This document shows, one piece after another, positions 63,963 to 64,000 of a DNA stretch of 64,000 nucleotides; the first letter of the stretch is position 1; every line of letters begins with the position of its first letter. A program made the position numbers and the translations under genes. The stretch spans positions 898,501 to 962,500 of the forward strand of contig JABMCL010000145.1 in assembly GCA_018857735.1 (NCBI GenBank). Reading direction: 5' to 3'. Under the pieces are notes generated by a model that saw only the letters and a program-made list of their open reading frames with translations, ran no database searches and was not told where the DNA came from. The stretch comes from Alviniconcha marisindica. Its lineage: Eukaryota; Mollusca; Gastropoda; Provannidae.

Positions 63963-64000
63963 GAGGGAGATTATATACCTATCGCTACAATGAACGTCAC
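63874..64000 (-). mobile_element. Inverted partial copy of the 37.6-kb SINE tail
   Basis: Reverse complement of the tail at about 37760-37890: GTGCTTAACGTCCACAGAAA, then CCATAAGGCTTAT, a long G tract, GAGGGAGATTATATA and CCTATCGCTA. Runs off the window end. Confidence 0.7.

Overview
This is a eukaryotic nuclear window from an invertebrate, probably a mollusc and most likely a gastropod. The evidence for that is the set of metazoan multi-exon gene families, AT-rich introns, dense CA/GT/CT microsatellites and long G/C homopolymers, and tRNA-derived SINEs of a type I associate with molluscs. The species assignment is inference. I see no operons, phage or CRISPR arrays.

Three protein-coding genes can be supported. 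(1) A furin-family proprotein convertase lies on the minus strand, from its start codon at 40208 to at least position 902. Fourteen coding exons join in phase to 637 residues: signal peptide, prodomain, subtilisin-type catalytic domain with all four key residues, P domain and a Thr-rich stalk. The 3' end (membrane segment and tail, or Cys-rich region) lies beyond position 1. Intron 1 is 15.4 kb. (2) A BTB-BACK-PHR protein of the BTBD1/BTBD2 type lies on the plus strand at 45466-48798 in four coding exons. It has a polyglutamine N-terminal reading frame that is out of frame with the rest, and a GC-AG intron. (3) A single-exon F-box protein resembling FBXO33 lies on the minus strand at 58471-60066. 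Genes 1 and 2 are divergent across about 5.3 kb; genes 2 and 3 converge across about 9.7 kb. Nothing suggests they share a pathway, beyond BTBD and F-box proteins both being typical substrate adaptors of cullin ubiquitin ligases.

The rest is repeat-rich. Most furin introns carry their own minisatellite, with units of 23 to 140 bp. Two arrays include copies of the neighbouring splice acceptor and exon start. Intron 1 holds a broken THAP-domain gene and a SINE; intron 3 holds a 0.62-kb element with terminal inverted repeats. A 50-bp perfect hairpin lies at 52549-52651, a second SINE near 61.2 kb, and a 0.58-kb GT/GC tract at the right end.

I found no convincing undescribed gene system. The most interesting signals are the duplicated splice acceptors, a SINE-derived minisatellite, the BTBD frame break, the THAP relic and the perfect hairpin.
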